Below are positions 9,433 to 17,801 of a stretch of DNA of 64,000 nt, piece by piece. The position numbers were made by a program, and so were the translations under genes. Source of the stretch: Unio delphinus (Eukaryota; Mollusca; Bivalvia; Unionida; Unionidae); the NCBI GenBank assembly GCA_029339505.1, contig JAQISU010000179.1, positions 17,298,001 to 17,362,000 of the forward strand. The letters run 5' to 3'. The notes below the pieces were generated by a model. The model did no database searches. It saw only the letters and a list, made by a program, of their open reading frames with translations, and was not told the origin of the DNA. Within the stretch, counting starts at the first letter, position 1. Each line of letters begins with the position of its first letter.

Positions 9433-10842
9433 TTACATGTTTTCCACTGGTGCATCTACCACTCTCATTCTTCCACCAACACCTTCGAGTAGCATTGATT
9501 TATCACTGAGAATGACAGCAACCGCTCTATAATCAGCAATAGCACCACGAGTCACATTAGCTCTAAAGTGTATATCAACAACAGATTGTCTCATCAAATC
9601 GAGATGTTCCAGTGAGAAGTAATAGATCGGATACAGATTTTTAAAATCATATTGTGATATTTGCAAACCAGTATCGACATTTTGATCGCGTGCCATAAAT
9701 GACAACAGACGATGATAAACTCGTGCAATATGATTTTCTGTGTAATTAAGTTGTATATCCTCGGATGGTTCCTGTTGGCCGTTTATTCTCAGTGAGACGT
9801 CTTTCACACCTAATTGATTAAATATCATATTACTGGAGAGTTGATTGCCAAATCGTGTGTTATCCTGTAACGCAATAAATATATGACGTGGCGCAGAAAC
9901 GCCTTGTTTTGATGCTAGGTTCCAAGTGAATAACCCGTTGATATTTGATTGTTTAACATCTGTACTCACGGTTAGCCAACTCAACAACGACTTTCCTCCT
10001 TGGTCCATAAATGATAGTAATCGTTCTTCTGCGGTAATTGCTGGAGTCAACACTGGCATCCACAATGATATTTTTGTTAAATTGACTTTACCGGCATCAG
10101 CATTGGGATTTGCAGCATCTGCTGGAATCCTCCAGATTGCGTCATTATCATCACTCTTTCGTACAAGCGATACTGTATGCTTCGCCCCGTAGATAACTTT
10201 TCGGACGTTTCTACAGAATCCAAATATATGATGCAGTGGAATCGCGCATGAAAATGATTTACGCGCTCCTTGCAACATTGAGTTTCGTGTTGCAGCTCCT
10301 AGATTGAAATTAACATCGTTGTTTATAATCATATTCTCGACATCAGCATCACTATTATCACGTTTTTTTGGTCGTCTTACAACAAATTGATTTCCACCAG
10401 CGGTATTTGTAACATCTTTTGCAAACATCATAGAGGGTCCTGCTGATCTTGTATAATCATCGGAATATCTCGCTAACCCTATTATTGTTGTAGCCACATC
10501 AACATCGCGATCTATCGACTCGATTTCTTTTCCATCAATGAGATATCTAGCACTCTCAAATAGCGCCATGATACCATTATTGACAAACCCGACTTGAGTA
10601 CCAGCTGGATACGGTGCTGGTACAGCAGGAGTATCATCAGCTGTTACAAGTTCTCCTTCGATTTCGATAAACGCTTCACAGGGTAAAAAGTATTTACTGG
10701 TATCATGGACTTGAAGATCAATTCTTGCTCGACTATTTGAGTCTATGGCATGATAGGCGTAATATTGATAATCGCGAACAGAATCATCCTTGCGAACTGG
10801 GGCATCTATATCAAACGCTGGATCAGGTGACTGTTTGAACAT
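9433..10842 (-). CDS. Major capsid protein, double jelly-roll (hexon-like)
   Basis: 469 aa, open from start to stop. Length, position and the family-typical segments DYQYYAYHAIDSNSRARIDL, LPCEAFIEIEGEL, ALFESARYLIDGKEIES and the central FSCAIPLHHIFGFCRNVRKV are those of Polinton/adintovirus major capsid proteins, which fold as two jelly rolls and form pseudo-hexameric capsomers. The C-terminal part carries YPIYYFSLEHLD and a short tail in which LEGVG fits an adenain site. It is preceded by an AT-rich leader containing an AAATCGTTTACGATTT palindrome. The element 2 copy carries a frameshift near 40988. Confidence 0.85.
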   Translation of the reverse strand: MFKQSPDPAFDIDAPVRKDDSVRDYQYYAYHAIDSNSRARIDLQVHDTSKYFLPCEAFIEIEGELVTADDTPAVPAPYPAGTQVGFVNNGIMALFESARYLIDGKEIESIDRDVDVATTIIGLARYSDDYTRSAGPSMMFAKDVTNTAGGNQFVVRRPKKRDNSDADVENMIINNDVNFNLGAATRNSMLQGARKSFSCAIPLHHIFGFCRNVRKVIYGAKHTVSLVRKSDDNDAIWRIPADAANPNADAGKVNLTKISLWMPVLTPAITAEERLLSFMDQGGKSLLSWLTVSTDVKQSNINGLFTWNLASKQGVSAPRHIFIALQDNTRFGNQLSSNMIFNQLGVKDVSLRINGQQEPSEDIQLNYTENHIARVYHRLLSFMARDQNVDTGLQISQYDFKNLYPIYYFSLEHLDLMRQSVVDIHFRANVTRGAIADYRAVAVILSDKSMLLEGVGGRMRVVDAPVENM

Positions 10843-10896
10843 TTTATTCTATTTATCAGAGTCTAAATAGTGAAATCGTAAACGATTTTTCCATTC

Positions 10897-11334
10897 TCAT
10901 CGTCGTAGTTTTTTAAAGCCACTTCCTGCTATCATATTTGCAATATTGCTTTGGTCGGGGGTTAAAGCCATCGACGCTAATTTTTCGTCTACTGCGTTAT
11001 TTATAATTCTACTAACACTTGCAGGCATTTCCGCTGTAGATGGCAATGGTACCGGTTTCTTTTTTCGTCTCACTAATGATGTTAATTTATTCTTCGCAGT
11101 TGAAAATGCTTTCCCAGCAAGATCTCCAACAGCACTAATACCCTTATCACGAATAACATCAATGGCTTTCATTCCTAGTTGTTTAGCCAACGGCATCACT
11201 TTTGGAGCCATTCTCGCAAATAACCCTGCAATGGTATTGCCTAAACCATCTCCGTAGTATGCTCTATAAACTGGAAACCGTGAATTAACTACATAGACGG
11301 GGGTTGGTTTATCATGATTGTAGTGTATGATCAT
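10897..11334 (-). CDS. Small basic virion core-type protein
   Basis: 145 aa. An N-terminal segment MIIHYNHDKPTPVYVVNSRF is followed by a Gly-rich amphipathic region (GDGLGNTIAGLFARMAPK), a helical stretch, a basic block RRKKKPVP, and a C-terminal IAGSGFKKLRR. Short proteins with a Gly-rich amphipathic helix, a basic patch and a terminal (I/L)xGxG site adjoin the capsid gene in many Polintons and resemble adenoviral pVI/pX-type proteins. The role (DNA condensation or membrane lysis) is inference. A 143-aa copy in element 2 is intact. Confidence 0.55.
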   Translation of the reverse strand: MIIHYNHDKPTPVYVVNSRFPVYRAYYGDGLGNTIAGLFARMAPKVMPLAKQLGMKAIDVIRDKGISAVGDLAGKAFSTAKNKLTSLVRRKKKPVPLPSTAEMPASVSRIINNAVDEKLASMALTPDQSNIANMIAGSGFKKLRR

Positions 11335-11364
11335 TATTTGAAATCAGAAACAATTTTTCAATTG
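11335..11364 (-). promoter_or_regulatory. Shared 30-bp leader motif before ATG (copy 1)
   Basis: On the coding strand a leader running from CAATTGAAAAATTG through TTTCTGATTTCAAATA ends directly at the ATG of the small basic protein. The same 30-bp block, nearly unchanged, ends directly at the next gene's ATG (12416-12445). A related block precedes the homologous gene in element 2 (about 38414-38444). Conservation at a fixed distance from the ATG suggests a late promoter or 5' leader element. Confidence 0.5.
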
Positions 11365-11374
11365 ACTTTTCAAT

Positions 11375-12415
11375 TCAGTCACTATGATACCCATTTGCTA
11401 ACTCGTCAATGAAATCTCGATATGTTTTGATATCCATGATACCACCCTGAAATAATCGTCTACAGATATCAGCTGCTTCATTAATTATTTCCGGTGAGTT
11501 ATTTCCAGCTCGGAAACCTCCTACAAGAACTTCTAATCGTGATATATCATTGATAACACTACCAGGACATGTCGTGGTAGAGTCAAAGACATCCTTTGGA
11601 TTTCCAATCGAATATCCTTTTCCGCTTGTTTCCTCAGTTATACCAGTTGCGCCCTCACTATCATCAAGTAATTGTCTTTGTCGGCCTCGACTTTGTTGTT
11701 TTTGTATACCATAGCTATCAACTCCTGCTTTAAAAGTTCTGTACTTAATTGTATCCTTTTTCAAATTACCAGTAATATCCTTGTTTATTTTATACAACCA
11801 ATCTACCCAGTCGTCTCGTTTAATTCTACTGTTTTTATACTCGTCTTTTAAAAACTCTCCCTTTGAATAATATTTTTGGGCAGCGAAAATACCCAAATCC
11901 GCATAATCTTCGAGTTTTATTAATTGAGATTCTTTGATTTCTTTTATAGCTTCTTCGGTGAATTTGTCTATAAAGGGGATACCTCTTGGGGTGACGACAT
12001 CAACAGGCTGTGGTTCAGGTGTGGAAACTCTTTGAGTTTCAGGCGCGGAATCATCAATATCAGCTAATCGTTCATACTCGCGCTGAGTTTTTGTATCACT
12101 GGATAACTGTTGTATCCCTGCGCGTGTTTGTCCGGTCTCTGCTGCTATCTTTTCAAGTGTATCAAGCAGCGGTGCCTTCTTTGCTCGTTCTCGCTCAGGA
12201 ATATCTCCATATATCGCTGCTTCAGTTAACTTTTTCACATCTTTGGTCGCACTTGTTATCGGAGTAAACAGTTGTCCACTTGACACAGAAAAGTCAGTCT
12301 GCGCTTGTTGTCGTTGTTGCAGTTTATTCCGTACAGAGTCACGAATTGGTACAAATCTCCTGATTGCATCCAGTCGTTCACGAGCCAATCGGGTTGTTAA
12401 TGCTTCATTGACCAT
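11375..12415 (-). CDS. Structural-module protein with conserved C-terminal helical domain, unknown function
   Basis: 346 aa. The N-terminus (TRLARERLDAIRRFVPIRDS) and the C-terminal 60 residues (SRLEVLVGGFRAGNNSPEI, then MDIKTYRDFIDELANGY) are well conserved between the two elements. The C-terminal domain, with LxxLxGxxxAGNNS, recurs in animal Polintons, where its function is unknown. The middle 200 residues are charged, probably disordered, and almost unrelated between the copies. LVGGF fits an adenain site and would release the last 50 or so residues. The gene belongs to the structural block on the same strand as the capsid gene. Confidence 0.55.
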   Translation of the reverse strand: MVNEALTTRLARERLDAIRRFVPIRDSVRNKLQQRQQAQTDFSVSSGQLFTPITSATKDVKKLTEAAIYGDIPERERAKKAPLLDTLEKIAAETGQTRAGIQQLSSDTKTQREYERLADIDDSAPETQRVSTPEPQPVDVVTPRGIPFIDKFTEEAIKEIKESQLIKLEDYADLGIFAAQKYYSKGEFLKDEYKNSRIKRDDWVDWLYKINKDITGNLKKDTIKYRTFKAGVDSYGIQKQQSRGRQRQLLDDSEGATGITEETSGKGYSIGNPKDVFDSTTTCPGSVINDISRLEVLVGGFRAGNNSPEIINEAADICRRLFQGGIMDIKTYRDFIDELANGYHSD

Positions 12416-12445
12416 TATTTAAAATCAGAAACAATTTTTCAATTG
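12416..12445 (-). promoter_or_regulatory. Shared 30-bp leader motif before ATG (copy 2)
   Basis: Second copy of the leader block described at 11335-11364, with a one-base difference (TTTTAAATA instead of TTTCAAATA). It ends immediately at the ATG of the 346-aa gene. Confidence 0.5.
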
Positions 12446-12520
12446 CAAAACAATTTTTTAATCCGACCTAACACGATCATGGAAGTGTTATTTCATCGTG
12501 ATACACCTTCGTTCATCGAT

Positions 12521-12570
12521 GGGGAAAGTGTCCAAATTGTATATAAAATAATAATAATGTCACTTTCCCC
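12521..12570. other. Non-coding hairpin with conserved AT-rich loop; candidate origin
   Basis: Perfect 10-bp arms GGGGAAAGTG and CACTTTCCCC enclose a 30-base loop containing AATTGTATATAAAATAA. Element 2 has two tandem hairpins at the corresponding place (38154-38206 and 38283-38335) with the same loop core but a different stem that still pairs. The site is the only sizeable non-coding gap (12446-12723) and separates the structural from the replication module. Replication origin, packaging signal or transcription terminator are all possible. Confidence 0.6.
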
Positions 12571-12723
12571 ACTTTGAATTTTTTAGTGTATTTGATACCG
12601 GACCAACCAGCCATCAATTTTTTATTCACTGATTTTGACATTTTTAATCAAAAAATGCTAAAAAAAAAATTAAAATCTCTATGAGGGACGGTCACAATCA
12701 AATAATGATAAATGGTTGGTCAA

Positions 12724-13065
12724 TCAAAATTGTTCATTTTCTTGAATTAACGCCCGTAGGTTTCTAACTTTAGAATTAACCTCCTTTTTCAATTCGTATT
12801 CGTACCCCAATTCTTTTCGTATTCGTTCTACGATGGTATACAACGGAGCGAACACACTTACGTCACTGGAAAATGCGAGAGAGTGCTTAAAAGAATTCTG
12901 AATTCTTTTGATGAGCGCATACTTCTTTGGTAGCATATATTTATTGTTGTTAACTCCATATTCTATATCCTGAAAATCAGACATGATTTGATCAGGATTT
13001 AACCCATCTGATAGTTCAATATCCCAACTTTTCAATTTTGAAATCTCGGATAAAATGCTATTCAT
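12724..13065 (-). CDS. Small conserved helical protein, unknown function
   Basis: 113 aa, predicted almost entirely helical, with KSWDIELSDGLNPDQIMSDF and a C-terminal coiled-coil-like stretch ending in RALIQENEQF. I recognise no family. The element 2 copy (from about 37683) is about 85% identical by eye and open, which supports a real gene under selection. It lies at the edge of the replication module next to the candidate origin, and a replication or regulatory role is only a guess from position. Confidence 0.6.
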   Translation of the reverse strand: MNSILSEISKLKSWDIELSDGLNPDQIMSDFQDIEYGVNNNKYMLPKKYALIKRIQNSFKHSLAFSSDVSVFAPLYTIVERIRKELGYEYELKKEVNSKVRNLRALIQENEQF

Positions 13066-13125
13066 GTTTTTCAGAATTCATTATTCTATAATAATGATAT
13101 ATTTCTAAATGAAAAATAAGACGCA

Positions 13126-13617
13126 TTAGACATAACTAAATCGAATTTTCTGTCCTGTCTTTTTTGAAATCGCCGTTTTGGTTATCCCCTCTGCAACTCT
13201 TCGTACTGAGGATCCACAAATATCGAAGTGCCTACCGGCTTCATTCATTGATTGAAATATTTTTTCTTCGTTAGTTATCGTATTCAAAGATTTTACTGGT
13301 CTCGCTTTTTTCGAGTATTTCCCAGTCCCCCCTCGTTCGGAATTTTCACTTTGTGTGATAGCCTGCAGATTTGATAAAGAATTGTTCTTTGGATTAGAAT
13401 CGATATGATCAATAACAAAATCATCCTGGATCAATCCATAAAAACACTCAAATGCGAAACGATGATTGAGATATCTCTTCTTCCCAGCAGTGAACACCAA
13501 ATACCCCATACCATTGTCAGCACCAACTGGTTTCTTCAGTCTACGATTTCTTACAACACCATCACTGGATGCTTCATAATTTGTGATCACAGGGTGTTGT
13601 CTGAATTCTTGGTTCAT
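13126..13617 (-). CDS. NUMOD4-HNH-NUMOD1-type homing-like endonuclease
   Basis: 163 aa. An N-terminal NUMOD4-like segment (FRQHPVITNYEASSDGVVRN) is followed by an HNH core, with H52 in LNHRFAFECFYG, DH at 70-71 in VIDHIDSNPKNNSLSNL and conserved N79/N83. A C-terminal NUMOD1-like DNA-binding helix-turn-helix contains NEAGRHFDICGSSVRRVAEG. Such proteins are free-standing homing endonucleases, best known from phages and large DNA viruses. The element 2 copy has a stop after residue 122. In element 1 the gene lies between the 113-aa gene and the zinc-ribbon gene on the same strand. Role inside the element is unknown. Confidence 0.8.
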   Translation of the reverse strand: MNQEFRQHPVITNYEASSDGVVRNRRLKKPVGADNGMGYLVFTAGKKRYLNHRFAFECFYGLIQDDFVIDHIDSNPKNNSLSNLQAITQSENSERGGTGKYSKKARPVKSLNTITNEEKIFQSMNEAGRHFDICGSSVRRVAEGITKTAISKKTGQKIRFSYV

Positions 13618-13631
13618 TCGTATACATAATA

Positions 13632-14030
13632 CTATTGTTTGTCTAATTCATTGTTTGGTTTAATGATAAATCTTTCGATGTAGTCTTGAGGAGTTCTTAT
13701 GATTTTATCCTTGATACTGACTTTGTCAGCGTCAAGAATACTGACTTTGTCAGCGTCAGGGTCAAAATTTCTGATTGATTGTCCATTTTTTATTCTTTTA
13801 TCATAATATCGCTTCAACTCCCTGTAACGCTTACCACCGCAATTTAGACACAACTGAGATTTTCCCCTGACCCCAACTCCACATAGAATACAAGGTAACG
13901 GACCCAGGCTTCCACGACGAAAGCTTTGCATATGATACCCACAGAACTCATTTCTGCATGATTTGTTACACGGGGTTACTGATCCAATCATAAGCCACTT
14001 GCAGTGATTCATTATATAAAAATCTTTCAT
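13632..14030 (-). CDS. Cys/His-rich zinc-binding protein of Polinton type
   Basis: 132 aa. Cysteines are arranged as NHCKW, CNKSC, EFCGYH, PCILCGVG and QLCLNCG, enough for two or three zinc sites. A charged tail follows in which an eight-residue DADKVSI unit is repeated. Short proteins with this H/C pattern around a CxxCGVG core are common in animal Polintons and may bind nucleic acid; the function is unknown. Its ATG lies 24 bp from the ATG of the divergent polymerase-helicase gene, so the two probably share a promoter region. In element 2 the gene is reduced to its two ends by an internal deletion of about 340 bp. Confidence 0.65.
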   Translation of the reverse strand: MKDFYIMNHCKWLMIGSVTPCNKSCRNEFCGYHMQSFRRGSLGPLPCILCGVGVRGKSQLCLNCGGKRYRELKRYYDKRIKNGQSIRNFDPDADKVSILDADKVSIKDKIIRTPQDYIERFIIKPNNELDKQ

Positions 14031-14054
14031 TTAAATGCTTGTTTTAATTATAGC

Positions 14055-17000
14055 ATGAGGGAATTAAGGAGAACGCCTTCGAAAAATGCTGATAAGGAGT
14101 TTAAGAGATTATTAAAAATCAATCCTAGATTTAATCTCGATAGACCCAAAAAACGTCCAATAGACGGAAACATGAAAGAGTTTAAGAGATTATTAAAAAT
14201 CAATCCTAGATTTAATCTCGATAAACCCAAAAAACGTAACAAACGTCCAAGAGACGGAAACATGAAAGAGTTTAAGAGATTATTAAAAATTGGTCCTAGA
14301 TTTAATCTCGATAAACCAAAAAAACGTAACAAACGTCCAATAGACGGAAACATGAAAGAGTTTAAGAGATTATTAAAAATCAATCCTAGATTTAATCTCG
14401 ATAAACCCAAAAAAAGTAACAAAATCAATCCTAGATTTAATCTCGATAAACCCAAAAAACGTCCAATAGACGGAAACATGAAAGAGTTTAAGAGATTATT
14501 GAAAATCAATCCTAGATTTAATCTCGATAAACCAAAAAAAACGTCCAAGAGAGATTACCCTTGGAAAGATGCTCAATTCAATCTCGATATAGTTTCTAAT
14601 ACACCAAAGAATACAATTCTTGATAAAGCCATGATTAGTAAAATCAGAGACTGTTTTAATGAATTTAAGCGTGATGAAGCATCTTATTGTTGGTCAACAT
14701 TTCGAATTGATGGTGTTGTTGATGCTACCATGAATGATGAAAAAGCAGCAGTGATAATTTCACGTGTTGGGGAAAAAAGACATTTTTTCCAAATCAAATT
14801 CATTATCGAAGTCGATGGCAAATGGATTATTAGGGATAAATTTGAACCAATCCTCAAGAATAAAAAAGCTGTCATTGTGAGTAGAGATTCCAAACCAGGA
14901 ATTTTAACCGGCATTGACAAACCATACTACGAAAGATCTTATCCCGTAACAGCAATGGTTTATGGGATATATCCGTTAAATGATAAACCCGATATCGCAA
15001 AACTAGCTCCTATGAAATATTCTAGTTCACTGAATTGTGTAGCAGAACGAATAATAGAACACTTCACAAATGCGTCCCGGGGGAATAAACTAACTGATCT
15101 GCGACGTAGGAAAATAACCGAGTGGGAATTAACGGTAAAACAGCACGGTGCAAAGATTTCTGATATAGCTAAATTAGAAGCATCATTAAAATTCCCAATA
15201 TCAGTAACAACAATAACCGGAGAAGTATTATACGAACCGAAATATCAATCGCGAGGAGCCCCAATACAGATTATTGATCATAACAAACACGCGTGGACAC
15301 CTGCGGTAACAATATTTCCACGAGAACGAACCGTGAAATATATCCCTAAGGAGTTCGTCGGGGATGTTTTCTATGAAGAGAGATTATTTGATGCTATTCA
15401 TGCGTTGTGTAAGGATGATCCTGTGTCAGTGTGGCTACTTAGAAGTGATGAAGAATTCGATCAATTTGTAAAACCAAATGGTGAATTATATCGCGTTGAA
15501 GAATTAGATAACAGAATGAGAAAAATCGCTAGTGATTTTTCACCGGAGAATTCCCATGAAAAACTACTCACGGATAGTTTTACTATTCCATCAGTGGTAG
15601 CTCACTTCGCAAGAGAAAAAAACTCATGGCGTCCAACACGAAGTGATTTTCTCGAGGATGTTAAATTGAGTTGCGTCGAATTCGGTCATGGAGGACTGTG
15701 GAATACGAAATACTCACGTGATGGTATGATTTCAATTGATATAGCCGCGTGTTATCCCGGAAGTTTTCTCGGATATGGGGAATGCGCTGAGTACTTCAAA
15801 CGATTTGGACACCCCACGCATGAAATGACTCGTGTTGCGATTAATGGACCATTGCCTGATTTTGATTTAACCGGATTCGCTCGTGTGATATCATTTGAAT
15901 TAGCTACAGGGTTACATCCGTGTAGTTATGTTTGGCTCGGTAGACACCTATCTGAAAAACACTGGATGCCAATAGTGCTATTGAGATATATGATTGATTG
16001 TGGTATGCTAATATCGTTGATTGTTTCCGAGGCTATTATATGCTATCGAGCTCAGAAAGAAGTTTGGCTACCACAACCCGATCTAGATAGAATAATCAAC
16101 GAACTACGAAAACAGTTTCCAGATTTCAGTGAAGAAGAAATCATAAATTGGTCTAAGAAGTTATTTGAAATTAAAAAAGAACAAGCAAAAGATCTCGGAA
16201 GAAGAATAATCGGTAAATTTACCCAGGGTGGACGATACGATAACGCAAAATACTCTTCGCGGTTGATCATAGATGTCGCTGAATACGATTTTATTGTAGC
16301 GGATTTAATGAAACAGGGAAAACTTGTATCCCGTAAGGATGCTTTTCTATCCAATAATGAGAAATTAGGTACGGTTGTTACCTACTGTGATGGATATAAT
16401 TCCCAGTACACACATTTGAGAAGTTCAATGCTAGCCTATGCTTGCATTAATCTATTTTCGATGATAAATAGATTTCCTAATACCGCGGTTAGAGTAGCCA
16501 CTGATTCGATGTATATACATAATAAGTACAAATCAGCTGTAGCGGCATTCACAGATCCCGAAGTAAATTGGGGGCGTTGGCGATTTAAAAAGGAGATGCT
16601 ACATGAGTATTGTGAATCCGCAGACGTTGCCATGGATGATAAATATCTTTGTTGTAACCGTATTGAAATTCAATTAGAACTTTCTAATGCACCACCGGTA
16701 TCTGATCCAGTATGTAGATATAAGACAGTTTATTTAAACGGTTGTGGTGGGTCAGGAAAGACAACTCGTGCAATTGAATTATTTCGTCGTGGAAACGCTA
16801 GCGTTTCTAACGTGATTGTGCTAACACCGACTCACAGACTCGCCAGACAGATGATACAACGAGGGGTAAATGCTTGCACTTATCACAGCTTCTTTCGATG
16901 GAAGGGTGACAAATGGACTCCTGATCGAATGGGTGATAAATTCATTCCTGAAATCATAATCTGGGATGAAATATGCACAGTGTCATTAGATGTATTAAAA

Positions 17001-17801
17001 ACATTTCTCGAGTGGTTGTTAAACAAAAACACAAAAGTCGTCATGTGCGGGGATCACGGCCAACCACCACCATTTGTCGGTGCATCTCCACATGAATGGC
17101 CAAAGGGTTTTGTAGACTACTATGAAGAAATCACCACTGATTATAGATCACTTGATGAACGATTACGCGAGTTCAAAGCGCTAATTAGATTACAACCGGA
17201 TAGAATCCAACGCGAAATAGCGCGTGAAGTGATTTCAGAAACCCCAATGAATGATTTCTGGGAAGCGTGGAGACCAAACGATTTGATCATTGCAAGTAGA
17301 AAAATAGTCAGGGATACACTTCAGATGAAGTTATTTGAATTGCATAAAGAAAAATTTGCAACGCTTCCAGTACCCCTTTGTTATAGGCCATCGGATACAC
17401 GAAAACAAAATATTGAAGTTGATATTCCAGGACAGAGTGAAAAACGAATTCTCGTATTAAATGATATTGTGCTGGTTGATATCAATGTCGTTGAAGATGC
17501 ATTGCGTGCTAATAAATCCCCGTGGACGCTAGGATACGCAGCAACAATACACTCTTCACAGGGATTGACTATATCGAATACAATTGTTTGGATGGTGGAT
17601 AATCACATCGAATGGTCAAATTTAGTCTATCTCGCAGTATCCAGAGTACGAAACATAAATCAACTTCGAAGAGTTGTTTTCGATGATAATGACACAACAA
17701 TAAGTGATATTGATGTTAGCATCATTAATAAAAAAACTCTCCGGTTACAAACAACAGGACAAAAAAAAAACAACGAGAATTTGATATTGATGCTAAATTA
17801 A
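14055..17801 (+). CDS. Family-B-polymerase-like / SF1 helicase fusion protein
   Basis: 1248 aa from the ATG at 14055; an in-frame ATG at 14004 overlaps the divergent gene. Residues 1-170 are basic 27-30-residue repeats. The central part has polymerase-like motifs in the right order: motif A SIDIAACYPGSFLG (D562), a motif-B-like LGRRIIGKFTQGG, and motif C VATDSMYIH (D817). From about 895 there is a superfamily 1 helicase: Walker A GCGGSGKTT (K902), Walker B IIWDE (D971-E972), GDHGQPP, and the motif V-VI region GYAATIHSSQGLTIS (1160-1174). It probably both synthesises and unwinds element DNA. Canonical Polintons carry a protein-primed PolB without this helicase. The polymerase assignment is motif-based and less certain than the helicase. 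Confidence 0.8.
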   Translation: MRELRRTPSKNADKEFKRLLKINPRFNLDRPKKRPIDGNMKEFKRLLKINPRFNLDKPKKRNKRPRDGNMKEFKRLLKIGPRFNLDKPKKRNKRPIDGNMKEFKRLLKINPRFNLDKPKKSNKINPRFNLDKPKKRPIDGNMKEFKRLLKINPRFNLDKPKKTSKRDYPWKDAQFNLDIVSNTPKNTILDKAMISKIRDCFNEFKRDEASYCWSTFRIDGVVDATMNDEKAAVIISRVGEKRHFFQIKFIIEVDGKWIIRDKFEPILKNKKAVIVSRDSKPGILTGIDKPYYERSYPVTAMVYGIYPLNDKPDIAKLAPMKYSSSLNCVAERIIEHFTNASRGNKLTDLRRRKITEWELTVKQHGAKISDIAKLEASLKFPISVTTITGEVLYEPKYQSRGAPIQIIDHNKHAWTPAVTIFPRERTVKYIPKEFVGDVFYEERLFDAIHALCKDDPVSVWLLRSDEEFDQFVKPNGELYRVEELDNRMRKIASDFSPENSHEKLLTDSFTIPSVVAHFAREKNSWRPTRSDFLEDVKLSCVEFGHGGLWNTKYSRDGMISIDIAACYPGSFLGYGECAEYFKRFGHPTHEMTRVAINGPLPDFDLTGFARVISFELATGLHPCSYVWLGRHLSEKHWMPIVLLRYMIDCGMLISLIVSEAIICYRAQKEVWLPQPDLDRIINELRKQFPDFSEEEIINWSKKLFEIKKEQAKDLGRRIIGKFTQGGRYDNAKYSSRLIIDVAEYDFIVADLMKQGKLVSRKDAFLSNNEKLGTVVTYCDGYNSQYTHLRSSMLAYACINLFSMINRFPNTAVRVATDSMYIHNKYKSAVAAFTDPEVNWGRWRFKKEMLHEYCESADVAMDDKYLCCNRIEIQLELSNAPPVSDPVCRYKTVYLNGCGGSGKTTRAIELFRRGNASVSNVIVLTPTHRLARQMIQRGVNACTYHSFFRWKGDKWTPDRMGDKFIPEIIIWDEICTVSLDVLKTFLEWLLNKNTKVVMCGDHGQPPPFVGASPHEWPKGFVDYYEEITTDYRSLDERLREFKALIRLQPDRIQREIAREVISETPMNDFWEAWRPNDLIIASRKIVRDTLQMKLFELHKEKFATLPVPLCYRPSDTRKQNIEVDIPGQSEKRILVLNDIVLVDINVVEDALRANKSPWTLGYAATIHSSQGLTISNTIVWMVDNHIEWSNLVYLAVSRVRNINQLRRVVFDDNDTTISDIDVSIINKKTLRLQTTGQKKNNENLILMLN
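14098..14550 (+). repeat. Coding tandem repeat, 81-90-bp units
   Basis: Five to six units of 81 or 90 bp encode EFKRLLKINPRFNLDKPKKR with an optional NKRPIDGNMK linker. Units differ by a few substitutions and one is truncated. Element 2 has fewer copies (about 36600-37000, minus strand). Copy number therefore differs between the elements. Confidence 0.95.

Noticed and set aside
14048..14548. 166-aa open frame on the minus strand with repeated LGLSRLNLGLIF units
   Set aside because: It is the antisense shadow of the repeats in the polymerase-helicase gene.
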